Counted from the stretch's first letter, positions 46,525 through 55,311 are shown. The stretch: 64,000 nucleotides of DNA from Dawidia soli (GCF_018598185.1 NZ_JAHESC010000005.1:182535-246534); one strand, 5' to 3'. Translations and numbers: made by a program. Notes: generated by a model not told the origin, from the letters alone.

Positions 46525-47538
46525 ATGGCAAACGAGTTTGATACAATACCTTTTCTAACACAAGACGGCGTTACCTGTAACCTGAAACATCTGAAGAGCA
46601 GTAAGGGCGGCGAGCCAGTGTTGCTTGTTCACGGCGCCGGTGTGCGCGGCAATATCTTTAATCCTCCCACGGCAAAGAACCTCGTGACTGTGCTCGCAGA
46701 GGCAGGTTATGATGTATGGCTCGAGAACTGGCGCGGCAGCATCGATGTAACACCCAACGAGTGGGACCTCGACAAAGCCGCACGCTACGATCATCCCGCC
46801 GCCGTACAAAAGGTCGTCGAGCTGACCGGCTACAACCGCATCAAAGCCATCATACATTGCCAGGGCAGCACCAGCTTTATGATCTCCGTCATGCTCGGCC
46901 TTGTGCCCCAGGTCAGGCTCATCATCAGCAATGCCGTGTCGCTCCATCCCATCGTACCGCCATATTCGGTCTTTAAGCTCAAGGCGTATGTGCCCTTTGT
47001 AAAACTGTTCTTTCGCTACCTCAATCCGCAATGGGGCCTGAAGGCGCCGGGTATAAAAGAAAAGTTCTTACGCTTTATTGTTAAAACCACGCACCGCGAG
47101 AAAGATACCCTCGTAGGTAAGTTTGTGAGCTTTACCTATGGGGCCGGCTTTCCGGCGCTGTGGGAGCTGGAAAACCTGGACCGGCCCACCATGGACTGGA
47201 TACAGCACGAGTTTGCAAATGTACCCCTGACATTTTTCACGCACATCAGCCGTTGTGTGAAGGCTGGCGTGCTGGTGCCCAATCAGAAGGACGCCATCAC
47301 GACGTATGCACCCGACCTTCCGCCGCTCACCGCGCGCGTGGTGCTATTCGGTGGCCGCAAGAACAAGTGCTTCCTCGCCGACAGCCAGGAGCGCACCTAC
47401 GACTACCTGCAACGCGTCGATCCCGGCAATCATAAACTGTATATACTCGAACAGTACAGCCACCTGGATGTATTCCTGGGTAAGAATGCACACAACGATG
47501 TATTTCCCCTGATGCTCCAGGAGCTCAATCAGACATAA
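46525..47538 (+). CDS. Alpha/beta hydrolase with probable Cys nucleophile
   Basis: The protein has 337 residues from the ATG at 46525; an in-frame start at 46486 lies within the leader hairpin. The fold markers are VLLVHGAGVRGNIFNPPT (oxyanion region), VWLENWRGS and the nucleophile elbow IIHCQGSTSF. In the pattern x-Nuc-x-G the residue is C112, as in dienelactone hydrolase, not Ser; S115 is nearby. The C-terminal His is likely in YSHLDVFLGKNA. It resembles the hydrolase domain fused to GMC oxidoreductases in some bacteria; here a separate GMC protein is encoded at the far end of the same operon. It probably cleaves an ester or thioester of a lipid-like molecule. Confidence 0.8.
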   Translation: MANEFDTIPFLTQDGVTCNLKHLKSSKGGEPVLLVHGAGVRGNIFNPPTAKNLVTVLAEAGYDVWLENWRGSIDVTPNEWDLDKAARYDHPAAVQKVVELTGYNRIKAIIHCQGSTSFMISVMLGLVPQVRLIISNAVSLHPIVPPYSVFKLKAYVPFVKLFFRYLNPQWGLKAPGIKEKFLRFIVKTTHREKDTLVGKFVSFTYGAGFPALWELENLDRPTMDWIQHEFANVPLTFFTHISRCVKAGVLVPNQKDAITTYAPDLPPLTARVVLFGGRKNKCFLADSQERTYDYLQRVDPGNHKLYILEQYSHLDVFLGKNAHNDVFPLMLQELNQT

Positions 47539-47557
47539 CCCTCTTAATCTTAAAAAA

Positions 47558-48442
47558 ATGCCCCCGCTCAGAATCAAACACTATACCGGTCGGTATGCCC
47601 TGGTCGACAACATACCCTATCAAATGCCGATCTATGCCAAAGACTCACCCGCATTGATGGCGGGCTTTTCCTGCGACTTAAAAAAAGCCAACGACCTGCT
47701 GCCCGGCAACGAAGTGCACGCGCTCAAGCTGCCCAATGGCCGGGCCGTGCTGCTGATCACCGTCATCAACTATTTGCAGACCAGCATCGGCAAGTATATC
47801 GAGTACAGCATTGCGATCGGCTGTACCCACGGTCGCAAGCCGGCGCCGGCGCTCCTCAATGTCATGTTCATGAAAGCCTATGGCGTAGGGCAGTATATAC
47901 TCGACCTGCCCGTAAGCAGTGAAGTATCGGTAAAAGGCGGAAAAGGCATTTGGGGCATGCCCAAGCACCAGGCCAACCTGGACTTTAAGATCAGCGACTC
48001 GGTCGTGAGCGCGCAGTATGAAAAAGACGGGCAGTTCGCGTTTCGTATCGAGATCGACCGGCCAAAGTCGCCCTCGCTGGGACTCAAGGTCGGCACCACC
48101 AACTATTGCCGTTACCGCAACATGCTGATGGCGTCGTATATCTACTTTCAGTCCAAGGCGGGTGTCAACCTCTTTGGCAAAGCCAGCGGCCGCCTGTTTA
48201 TCGGCGACCATCCCAATACATCGTACCTGCGCAACCTCGACATCAACCCCGATCCGTTCTTTACCATGTTCATGCCCCGGGCAAACGGCATCCTCGACGA
48301 TCATTTTCAATGCTGGTTCATGACCTACGACGCGCCGCCGCCGGCCATGCCCGAGGGGTTTGAAAGTGTCTTTAACCTGGGCAGGAACGAAGCGTGGCTG
48401 CCCGCACCGGCCTTTACCGATTACGCAAAGTACAGACTATGA
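47558..48442 (+). CDS. Acetoacetate-decarboxylase-like protein
   Basis: The protein has 294 residues. Residues about 35-220 match the acetoacetate decarboxylase (ADC) fold: YQMPIYAKDSPALMAGFSCD, YIEYSIAIGCTHGRKPAP, FMKAYGVGQYILDLPVSSE and IWGMPKHQANLDFKI. K136 in GMPKHQ is the candidate Schiff-base Lys; the neighbouring Lys that lowers its pKa in the clostridial enzyme is His137 here, so catalysis may differ. The family includes decarboxylases and aldol-type enzymes. The gene starts 19 bp after the hydrolase and its stop overlaps the next start by 4 bp. Confidence 0.75.
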   Translation: MPPLRIKHYTGRYALVDNIPYQMPIYAKDSPALMAGFSCDLKKANDLLPGNEVHALKLPNGRAVLLITVINYLQTSIGKYIEYSIAIGCTHGRKPAPALLNVMFMKAYGVGQYILDLPVSSEVSVKGGKGIWGMPKHQANLDFKISDSVVSAQYEKDGQFAFRIEIDRPKSPSLGLKVGTTNYCRYRNMLMASYIYFQSKAGVNLFGKASGRLFIGDHPNTSYLRNLDINPDPFFTMFMPRANGILDDHFQCWFMTYDAPPPAMPEGFESVFNLGRNEAWLPAPAFTDYAKYRL

Positions 48443-48912
48443 AAACAGTGTACGGTTTGAACAAGGCACTGTTGTTTGCCTGTGTGTCCATGTACTTTGG
48501 TACAGGCTGGTCACTGGTGCTCTTTACATTTCCCATCGCACCCAGGCTCACGCCCGATAATTATTACAACCAGTTTGTGCCGCAGGTGCAGGCGGCCACG
48601 CAATTCTTCACCTATATGACCACGGTGATGATGGTTTGCTGTGCCGTCTTTATTATCGAGAAGTGGCGCAGCCCCGAAAAGGGGTATCCCATCGTGGTGC
48701 TCGCGTTGGTGGTAGCCGCCACGGCGCTGACGATCTACTTTATCTTCGAATACAACGAACGCATGGCATCGGGCATTACCGATCCCGTCGAGCTCAAAAC
48801 CGTACTGAAAAAGTGGATGTTCCTCAACGTGATCCGCGTCAGCCTGTGGACGCTGCAGTGGCTTACCATGATGGTCTATTTCTCCCTGGCACTTAACCGA
48901 CAACGCGCATGA
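48439..48912 (+). CDS. Four-helix membrane protein 1 of the lipid operon
   Basis: The protein has 157 residues from the ATG at 48439, which overlaps the previous stop (ATGA). Four hydrophobic segments: about 8-30 (ALLFACVSMYFGTGWSLVLF), 52-72, 82-104 and 130-150. The motif GTGWSLVLFTFPIAPRLTP near the N-terminus resembles small DUF1772-type membrane proteins, but I cannot confirm it. No catalytic site is evident. It overlaps the next gene by 4 bp. Confidence 0.7.
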   Translation: MKTVYGLNKALLFACVSMYFGTGWSLVLFTFPIAPRLTPDNYYNQFVPQVQAATQFFTYMTTVMMVCCAVFIIEKWRSPEKGYPIVVLALVVAATALTIYFIFEYNERMASGITDPVELKTVLKKWMFLNVIRVSLWTLQWLTMMVYFSLALNRQRA

Positions 48913-49295
48913 ACCGCTTTCTGAACCTGGTGGTCGTGGGCATCTCGCTGGCGACCATCGTGTCGGGTCTGATGCAGGTGGTCGCGCCGGCCTTTGTGCT
49001 GGGCGTCATCGGTGCAGCGATTACGCCTGCTACCGCACATTTCTTTGCTATCGTCGGCATGTTCATGGCGCTCTTCGGCGGTCTGATGCTGCATACAGTT
49101 TACAGCGCGCGTACAGCGCCGGTCGCCATAGTATGGTGCGCGTTGCAGAAGCTGGGCGCGTGCGTCGCCGTGGGACTCGGCATCCTGCATGGCATCTTTT
49201 CGTGGATGGCCGCCGGTGTGGCATTGTTCGATCTGTTGTCGGGCGTGCTGTTCCTGTATTACCTCAAAATTGTAAAGTCGGGTGAAGACGCTTAG
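48909..49295 (+). CDS. Four-helix membrane protein 2 of the lipid operon
   Basis: The protein has 128 residues with four membrane segments (about 5-32, 42-66, 72-96, 99-121). It is rich in Ala, Gly, Val and Met, with only a short charged tail (KIVKSGEDA). The second helix carries HFFAIVGMFMALFGGLMLHT. No family was recognised. It overlaps the preceding gene by 4 bp and the following gene by 14 bp. A role in anchoring or passing a lipid substrate in the membrane is inference. Confidence 0.7.
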   Translation: MNRFLNLVVVGISLATIVSGLMQVVAPAFVLGVIGAAITPATAHFFAIVGMFMALFGGLMLHTVYSARTAPVAIVWCALQKLGACVAVGLGILHGIFSWMAAGVALFDLLSGVLFLYYLKIVKSGEDA

Positions 49296-49698
49296 CTACT
49301 TTTTGTTTTATACCTATGTCGGGTTGGTGATCGTCGCCGGTTTCTGGGGCGCCTTTGTCGGTCCGCGCCTGGACCATGTCTGGCTGTTTCACCTCGACAC
49401 CAACACGCTGCCTGAGTATAGCCGCGTCAACCTCATCAGTCAGTACCGGTTCCTGCGGGCGCTCGAGCTGGGGTATGGGCTGTTCGCCGTGCTGTTTACA
49501 AAAGAGATCTTTACCCACAAGACCTTCAACGGTCTGTTCCTGCTGATCATGTTCTCCGGCGTGCTGGCACGGGGCGTCTCGCTCATTATCGACGGATCTC
49601 CCTCGTGGCTGTTTTATTTCTTCCTGATCTACGAGCTGCTCGGAGTCGTCGTGATCTATCTGTATACCCGCAAAACGACGCTGTATTATGAGTATTGA
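49282..49698 (+). CDS. Four-helix membrane protein 3 of the lipid operon (GTG start)
   Basis: The protein has 138 residues and starts with GTG at 49282, inside the end of the preceding gene (14-bp overlap); no ATG fits better. Four membrane segments (about 5-27, 55-72, 80-103, 108-129) with the motif RVNLISQYRFLRALELGYGL between helices one and two. The C-terminus is short and Tyr-rich (YLYTRKTTLYYEY). No family was recognised. It overlaps the patatin gene start by 11 bp. Confidence 0.7.
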   Translation: MKTLSYFLFYTYVGLVIVAGFWGAFVGPRLDHVWLFHLDTNTLPEYSRVNLISQYRFLRALELGYGLFAVLFTKEIFTHKTFNGLFLLIMFSGVLARGVSLIIDGSPSWLFYFFLIYELLGVVVIYLYTRKTTLYYEY

Positions 49699-51127
49699 TT
49701 CGCTCCTGGCACCGGTGGATGCGCCGGTAAAAAAGTCGCTGATCCTGGCGGGCGGCGGTGTGCGCCTGGCCTACCAGGGCGGCGTGCTGCGCGCGTTACA
49801 GGAGGCCGGCCAGCAGTTTGTGCATGTAGACGGCACCTCGGGCGGTATCTTTAATACCGGCATGTTAGCCTCGGGGTTGGAGCCCGACGAGATCGCCGGG
49901 CGCTGGCGTAGCCTTAAACTGAGACATTTTGTTTCGGCCCTGGGCCTGAAAAGTTATCTCAAACCGTGGCAGATGACGGGCCTGGGTGATGCCGACGGCA
50001 TTCGCAATCACGTATTCCCCTCGTTGGGCATAGACCTGGACAAGATCCGGAAAAACAAACGCATAAACGCCACGTTCAACGTCTGCAACTTCTCGCACAA
50101 GACCGTCGAGGCCATCCCGCACCACCGCGTCACCGAAGACCACCTCATTGCCGGAGTATCGTTGCCCATCTTTATGCCGGCGCTTATTATCGACGGCCAC
50201 TGGTATACCGACGCCGTGTGGATCAAGGACGCCAACCTGCTGGAAGCCGTACAACGCGGTGCCGACGAGCTGTGGCTGGTGTGGGCCATCGGCAATACCC
50301 GAACCTACCAGCCTGGATCGTTTAACCAGTATGTACACATGATCGAGATCAGCGCCAACGGCGCGTTGCTGGAAGAATATAAACAGATCGCTTATATCAA
50401 CGAGGCCATCGTTAAAGGCCATGCTCCCTACGGTCAACGGCGCCCCGTCAGGCTGTTTGTCATCAAACCCGACTATCCCTTGCCGCTCGACCCCGACCTG
50501 TTCCTGGGCAAGATCGACACGCGCTCGCTGATCAACATGGGGTATGCCGATGCGAAGCGTTGTCTGGCCGCGATGCCCCCTGACGGTGTACCGATGGATC
50601 ATACCACCACCCGCATGCGCGAGCCGGGCCATCGCCTCAATTTCCGGGGCACGTTTGAAGGCACGTTGTCCTGGCAGGGGGTAAGGACAACGCTGACCCT
50701 ATATACCTATTTTTCATACCACGACATCGGCGGGCGGTATGTTTTGAATATGTATGCCAGCTTGCATGCCCCGGTGCTGGGACGGGAGATGTCCTTATAC
50801 GATCTCACGATATCGGCCCATAAGGTTGGAAAGTACCAGGTGTTAACGGCGACAGGCAGAGCCGATCACGCAGGAACGACGTACCGCGTGCACATGACGT
50901 GGCGATTATACTCACCGGTGGACTTTCTGTTGGGGCTGGAGTTTAAACGGGCGCAGATCGCCATACACCTGGACGAGTCCACCGTAATAAAAGGTACCCT
51001 CTATCAATCCATTCGCAACCGCCTGCGTGGCTGGTTTACCACTGGCGTAGCGACCGAGCAAGGCGGTATGGGCGGACTAAAAAAACGTTATCACATGATG
51101 TTAAAATTACTGACGCATGAAATTTGA
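49688..51127 (+). CDS. Patatin-like phospholipase with added C-terminal domain
   Basis: The protein has 479 residues. The N-terminal 290 residues are a patatin domain: glycine-rich oxyanion loop (LILAGGGVRLAYQGGVLRAL), nucleophile S51 in DGTSGGIFNTGML and catalytic D169 in IIDGHWYTDAVW. Residues about 310-479 form an extra all-beta domain beginning at HRLNFRGTFEGTLSW, which resembles a region found after the FAD domain in cholesterol-oxidase-like GMC proteins, including the last gene of this operon. It should release fatty acids from glycerolipids or related esters. It overlaps the preceding gene by 11 bp and the metallophosphoesterase gene by 11 bp. Confidence 0.87.
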   Translation: MSIDSLLAPVDAPVKKSLILAGGGVRLAYQGGVLRALQEAGQQFVHVDGTSGGIFNTGMLASGLEPDEIAGRWRSLKLRHFVSALGLKSYLKPWQMTGLGDADGIRNHVFPSLGIDLDKIRKNKRINATFNVCNFSHKTVEAIPHHRVTEDHLIAGVSLPIFMPALIIDGHWYTDAVWIKDANLLEAVQRGADELWLVWAIGNTRTYQPGSFNQYVHMIEISANGALLEEYKQIAYINEAIVKGHAPYGQRRPVRLFVIKPDYPLPLDPDLFLGKIDTRSLINMGYADAKRCLAAMPPDGVPMDHTTTRMREPGHRLNFRGTFEGTLSWQGVRTTLTLYTYFSYHDIGGRYVLNMYASLHAPVLGREMSLYDLTISAHKVGKYQVLTATGRADHAGTTYRVHMTWRLYSPVDFLLGLEFKRAQIAIHLDESTVIKGTLYQSIRNRLRGWFTTGVATEQGGMGGLKKRYHMMLKLLTHEI

Positions 51128-52850
51128 AAAACGGCCCATGGTGAACTGGTACAACGTCCAGCAACTGGCGTCTACCGGCCTGAAGACCCTGATCTCCGGT
51201 ATCTTCGGAAACTTTGCCGATAAGCGCGAGATGGAAGCGGCGCTGTCGCCCGGCGCGGGCGCTTACCATGCCCTGGACAAGGACGAATTATGGATCGACT
51301 ATGTTTCCGATCTGGGCGATGGTTTCAACCCGACCTATACCGTGGCGTACTCGCTGGCCCAGCCCGTGCTGAGTGTCGGCGGAAAAGCGCTGCAGCAGGG
51401 TGACGTGCTCATCATGGGCGGCGATGCGGTATATCCCACACCCGAGGCAGTCGAGTATGAAAACCGGTTGCAAGGACCGTACAACGCAGCATTTCCCTGG
51501 AAAGACAAACCCGCCGGAGGCAAACCCTATACAAAGAAGTTATTCGTCCTGCCCGGCAATCACGATTGGTATGACGGCCTGGGTAATTTTATCAAGCTGT
51601 TCTGCCAGAAGCGGGCGCTGGGCCGCTGGCTGACCGAGCAGGAGCGAAGCTATTTTGCCGTCAGGCTCCCGCACAAATACTGGTTGATCGGCATCGACGT
51701 TCAGCTAAACGCCGACATTGACAAACCACAGATGGATTACTTCCGCAAGATCCTCGAAGGACAGGATTTTGAAGCAGGCAGCTCCGTGATCCTTTGCACA
51801 GCCGAGCCGTCGTGGGTATATAACTCGTGGGATCAGAAGAACAAGTCGCATGCCCGGATACAGTTCTTTATCGACCGCATCCTCTACGGCGACGAAAATT
51901 GCTCCTACTACGAAAAGAATAAAAGCCTGCGCGTAGCGGCAATCCTTACCGGCGATCTGCATCATTACTCGCGTTATGAGCAGGTGCATGAACAGACAGG
52001 CCGGGTAACGCAGCTCGTCACCGCGGGTGGAGGCGGTGCGTTCGCACATCCTACACACCTGTTAAAAGAGAGTATTACACTGGAAGGCGGCTACGAAGCC
52101 ACACGCCGGCAAGCATTTCCCACCGCGGCGCAATCCAGGCGGCTTGCCTGGTGGAACCTGCTCTTTCCGTTCTTCAGTTTACAAATGTGGTTGTTCTTTG
52201 GCGCATTTCATTTGTTTACGACGTGGTTTCTGCAATCGGGCCGTCCCGATCAAAAGACCTTCCTGGACCAGGTTAAACACACGCCCGATCTCAGCAGATT
52301 GTGTACACTCATCTACGAGCACATCCGGCATAGCCCCTCGGTGGTGTTTTTAAACCTCGTACTGCTGGCGGGCCTTACGTTCTTTGCCGATACGGCCACG
52401 GGCAGGAAGAAATGGAACTACATCGCCGGCGGCATCCACGGCTTGCTCCAGTTGCTGGTGTTTTACCTCCTGGTGTGGGCCTTTGCCGTGATCAATATGA
52501 ACCTGCTGCAGTGGCCGGTGCGATCGTTCCGGCAGATCGCGCTCTTCTCGGCCGAGATGCTTGTCATCGGCGGATGGGTATGCACCATGATCTTTGGCAT
52601 ATACCTGCTGGTAAGTACGCTGGTCATACGAAACCATCCCACCGAAGCTTTTTCCTCCTTCCGCTGGCAGGGGTATAAGAATTTCTTACGCATTAAGATC
52701 ACCCGCAGCGCGGCGACGATCTATGCCATCGGCATCCGAAAGATCGTAACCGACTGGGAAGAGCAAAGCACCGACCCGCACGCGTCGCGGTTCCGTCCGA
52801 AACAAACCATTGACTATACCCTCATCGATGAAATAGAGTTGAAACCATGA
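51117..52850 (+). CDS. Calcineurin-like metallophosphoesterase with C-terminal membrane domain
   Basis: The protein has 577 residues. The phosphoesterase part (about 60-315) holds D65/D68 in VSDLGDGFNPTY, D103 in LIMGGDAVYPTP, the core GNHD motif (147-150) in FVLPGNHDWYDG and GDLHHYSRY (279-287). The usual first-motif DxH is replaced by an Asp-rich variant, so the metal set may differ. From about 345 to 500 there are four or five membrane helices, then a basic cytoplasmic tail. It may remove phosphate from a lipid substrate at the membrane. It overlaps the patatin gene by 11 bp and the GMC gene by 4 bp. Confidence 0.78.
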   Translation: MKFEKRPMVNWYNVQQLASTGLKTLISGIFGNFADKREMEAALSPGAGAYHALDKDELWIDYVSDLGDGFNPTYTVAYSLAQPVLSVGGKALQQGDVLIMGGDAVYPTPEAVEYENRLQGPYNAAFPWKDKPAGGKPYTKKLFVLPGNHDWYDGLGNFIKLFCQKRALGRWLTEQERSYFAVRLPHKYWLIGIDVQLNADIDKPQMDYFRKILEGQDFEAGSSVILCTAEPSWVYNSWDQKNKSHARIQFFIDRILYGDENCSYYEKNKSLRVAAILTGDLHHYSRYEQVHEQTGRVTQLVTAGGGGAFAHPTHLLKESITLEGGYEATRRQAFPTAAQSRRLAWWNLLFPFFSLQMWLFFGAFHLFTTWFLQSGRPDQKTFLDQVKHTPDLSRLCTLIYEHIRHSPSVVFLNLVLLAGLTFFADTATGRKKWNYIAGGIHGLLQLLVFYLLVWAFAVINMNLLQWPVRSFRQIALFSAEMLVIGGWVCTMIFGIYLLVSTLVIRNHPTEAFSSFRWQGYKNFLRIKITRSAATIYAIGIRKIVTDWEEQSTDPHASRFRPKQTIDYTLIDEIELKP

Positions 52851-55201
52851 AAAAGCTATCAAGCCCCTTCACAGAAATAAAAACGCACTACGACGTCGTG
52901 GTGATCGGTTCCGGCTACGGCGGCAGCATCGCTGCCTCGCGCATGGCGCGCTGCGGGCAGAAGGTTTGCCTGCTGGAGAAAGGCAAAGAATTTCTGCCCG
53001 GCGAGTTTCCCAGTAACCTCCGGGAGGCCGCCAAAGAAATGCAGTTCAACAAAGGCACGCTCGAGGCGGGATCGGAAAATGGGTTGTATGAATTTGTACT
53101 CGGCAAGGAGATCAACGTGTTTAAAGGCTGTGGCCTGGGCGGCACATCGCTGGTCAACGCCAACGTCGCCATCGAGCCCGATGGCCGCGTCATGGCCGAC
53201 GCCAGCTGGCCCGCCGCCATCCGCAATAACCTGGGCGAGTTCCAGGAAGGCATCCGCCGCGCCTGCGACATGCTCAAGCCCAATCCCTATCCCGAAGGTA
53301 AGAACGGTTACCCCGTGTTGCAGAAGACGGAAGCCATGCGCACGTCGGCGAAGTTTATGTCAGAAGAGTTTCGTATGCTCAACATCAACGTCAACTTCGA
53401 AGACCGTTATCCCAACCATGTAGGCGTAGACCAACCCAAGTGCCTGAACTGCGGCGACTGCGTGACCGGCTGCAACACCGGCGCTAAGAATACCACCGCC
53501 ATGAACTACCTGCCCGACGCGGTGAACTTCGGTGCCGAGATCTATACCGAAGTCGGCGTCAAACACCTCGAGCGGGACGATGCACGCAACACCTGGCGGA
53601 TATACTATCACGCCGTGAACAGTGGCCGCGACAAGTTCAAGGCCCCGTCACTGTTTGTAGAAGCATCCATGGTATTTGTCAGCGGCGGCTCCCTCGGCAG
53701 CACCGAGGTGCTGCTGCGCTCGGCCAAAGAAGGCCTGACCCTCTCGCCGCAGCTGGGGCAGAAGTTCACCGGCAACGGCGACGTGCTGGGCTTTGGCTAT
53801 AACAACGATGTGCCCATCCACGGCATCGGCAAGGGTGACAAGCTCGAGCCCGGCGTCGTAGACCAGGTGGGGCCCTGCATCACCAGCGTGATCGACATGC
53901 GCAAGCGCACGCCGTTTACCGAGGGCATGACGCTGGAGGAAGGCAGCATCCCCGGGCCTATACGCTCCATCCTGGTATCGGCGCTCGTTACATTCTCGCG
54001 TGTCATGGGGCGCGACTCCGACCGCGGCTGGGGTGATTTCTTTCGCGAAAAGTGGCGCGAGGTGGTCAGCATCTTTCGCGGTCCGTTCAAAGGCGCCGTA
54101 GACCATACACAGATCTACCTGGTCATGACGCACGACGACGGCAACGGCGAGATCGGGCTCAGCGGCGACGACGAGGTCAGCATCCACTGGAAAGGCGTCG
54201 GCAAACAGAACATCTTCAAGAAGGTCAGCGGCGAGCTGGCCAGCGCTACGGAGGCCCTGGGCGGCAACATGATCCCCAACCCCACGTGGACGAAGATCCT
54301 GAATTACGACCTCGTCACCGTACACCCGCTGGGTGGCTGCCCCATGGGCGACGACGCCACCCAGGGCGTGGTGGATCACAAAGGGCAGGTATACAAAGGC
54401 TCTAGCGGTACGGCGCTATACCCCGGCCTCTACGTCATGGACGGCGCCATCTTCCCGCGCCCCGTCGGCACCAACCCGCTGCTCACCATCAGCGCCCTGG
54501 CCGAGCGCAACTGCAAGCTCATTGCAGCGGAAAAAGGCTGGACGTTGTCATACGACTTTCCGCCAGGGAAGTCGTCACCCAATGGCCAACAGGCAAAAGC
54601 CGGTGTACAATTTACCGAAACCATGCGCGGCTATTTCTCTGTAAATGAAAAGGGCGACTACAGCAAGGCTTTTGAAAAAGGCAAGCAGGAAAACTCACCG
54701 TTTGAATTCACGCTGACGATCCGCTCCGAAGATGTCGAGACATTTTTGTCGGACAAAGATCACGACGCGCCCATGGCGGGCACCATGACGGCGCCGGCGC
54801 TCTCGCCACATCCGCTCATGGCCTGCAACGGCCGCTTCAACCTCTTTGTGCGGGATGCGCAAGACCCCGAACGCAAAAAAATGGTATACAACATCTACCT
54901 ACAAAGCCGCGAAGGTAAGAAGTATTACTTCGAAGGCTACAAAGACGTGCAGAATAACAAAGGGTTGGATGTTTGGAAAGATACCACGACGCTCTTCATC
55001 ACCGTATACGAAGAGAACGCCGGCGGCAAAGTAGTAGGTAAGGGCCAGCTCATCATCGAGCCCAAAGACTTCGCCAAACAGCTCACTACCATGAAGGCCA
55101 TCAATACGCACACGAAGATGGAGCAGATCAAAGCCGTAGCGAGCTTCGGCAAGTTCTTCGCGGGCAATGTGTTTGAGACATACTTTAAGAAGATCCGATA
55201 G
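52847..55201 (+). CDS. Cholesterol-oxidase-like GMC flavoprotein with CxxCxxCxxxC motif
   Basis: The protein has 784 residues. The FAD-binding Rossmann motif is GSGYGGSIAASRMARC (G21, G23, G25), and GLGGTSLVNANVAIEPDG, VSGGSLGSTEVLLRSAKEG and DLVTVHPLGGCPMG continue the GMC fold; the last contains the active-site His. An insertion carries C199, C202, C205 and C209 (CLNCGDCVTGCNTGAKN), a spacing like that of iron-sulfur ferredoxins. Residues about 590-784 form the extra domain seen in cholesterol-oxidase-like proteins fused to alpha/beta hydrolases (TETMRGYFSVNEKGDYSKAF, DVWKDTTTLFITVYEE). It probably oxidises a sterol-like or long-chain alcohol. Its start overlaps the phosphoesterase gene by 4 bp. 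Confidence 0.87.
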   Translation: MKKLSSPFTEIKTHYDVVVIGSGYGGSIAASRMARCGQKVCLLEKGKEFLPGEFPSNLREAAKEMQFNKGTLEAGSENGLYEFVLGKEINVFKGCGLGGTSLVNANVAIEPDGRVMADASWPAAIRNNLGEFQEGIRRACDMLKPNPYPEGKNGYPVLQKTEAMRTSAKFMSEEFRMLNINVNFEDRYPNHVGVDQPKCLNCGDCVTGCNTGAKNTTAMNYLPDAVNFGAEIYTEVGVKHLERDDARNTWRIYYHAVNSGRDKFKAPSLFVEASMVFVSGGSLGSTEVLLRSAKEGLTLSPQLGQKFTGNGDVLGFGYNNDVPIHGIGKGDKLEPGVVDQVGPCITSVIDMRKRTPFTEGMTLEEGSIPGPIRSILVSALVTFSRVMGRDSDRGWGDFFREKWREVVSIFRGPFKGAVDHTQIYLVMTHDDGNGEIGLSGDDEVSIHWKGVGKQNIFKKVSGELASATEALGGNMIPNPTWTKILNYDLVTVHPLGGCPMGDDATQGVVDHKGQVYKGSSGTALYPGLYVMDGAIFPRPVGTNPLLTISALAERNCKLIAAEKGWTLSYDFPPGKSSPNGQQAKAGVQFTETMRGYFSVNEKGDYSKAFEKGKQENSPFEFTLTIRSEDVETFLSDKDHDAPMAGTMTAPALSPHPLMACNGRFNLFVRDAQDPERKKMVYNIYLQSREGKKYYFEGYKDVQNNKGLDVWKDTTTLFITVYEENAGGKVVGKGQLIIEPKDFAKQLTTMKAINTHTKMEQIKAVASFGKFFAGNVFETYFKKIR

Positions 55202-55204
55202 GTG

Positions 55205-55300
55205 TCTGCACCTGGCGCCGGTGTTTAGTGCCCAGCGAAGCGCCGGCGCGTCACCGGCGCCGCGTATGGGGGCGGTCTCCTGACCGCCCTCCACACCCGG
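55205..55300. repeat. REP-like element between the lipid operon and the GH18 genes
   Basis: The 110-bp spacer contains GGCGCCGG-rich inverted pieces and the hairpin GGGCGGTC-TCCT-GACCGCCC (55270-55289) preceded by ATGGG. This matches the hairpin at 11555-11574 (GGGCAGTC-TCAC-GACTGCCC) with compensatory changes in both arms. It may also act as a transcription end for the convergent genes on either side. Confidence 0.55.
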
Positions 55301-55311
55301 TGCCAGAGATT

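Noticed and set aside
48439..49698. Three membrane genes as a toxin-immunity or secretion module
   Set aside because: Tempting beside a patatin-like phospholipase, but the operon has no VgrG, Hcp, WHIX or other secretion marker, and the ADC, GMC and phosphoesterase genes fit metabolism better.
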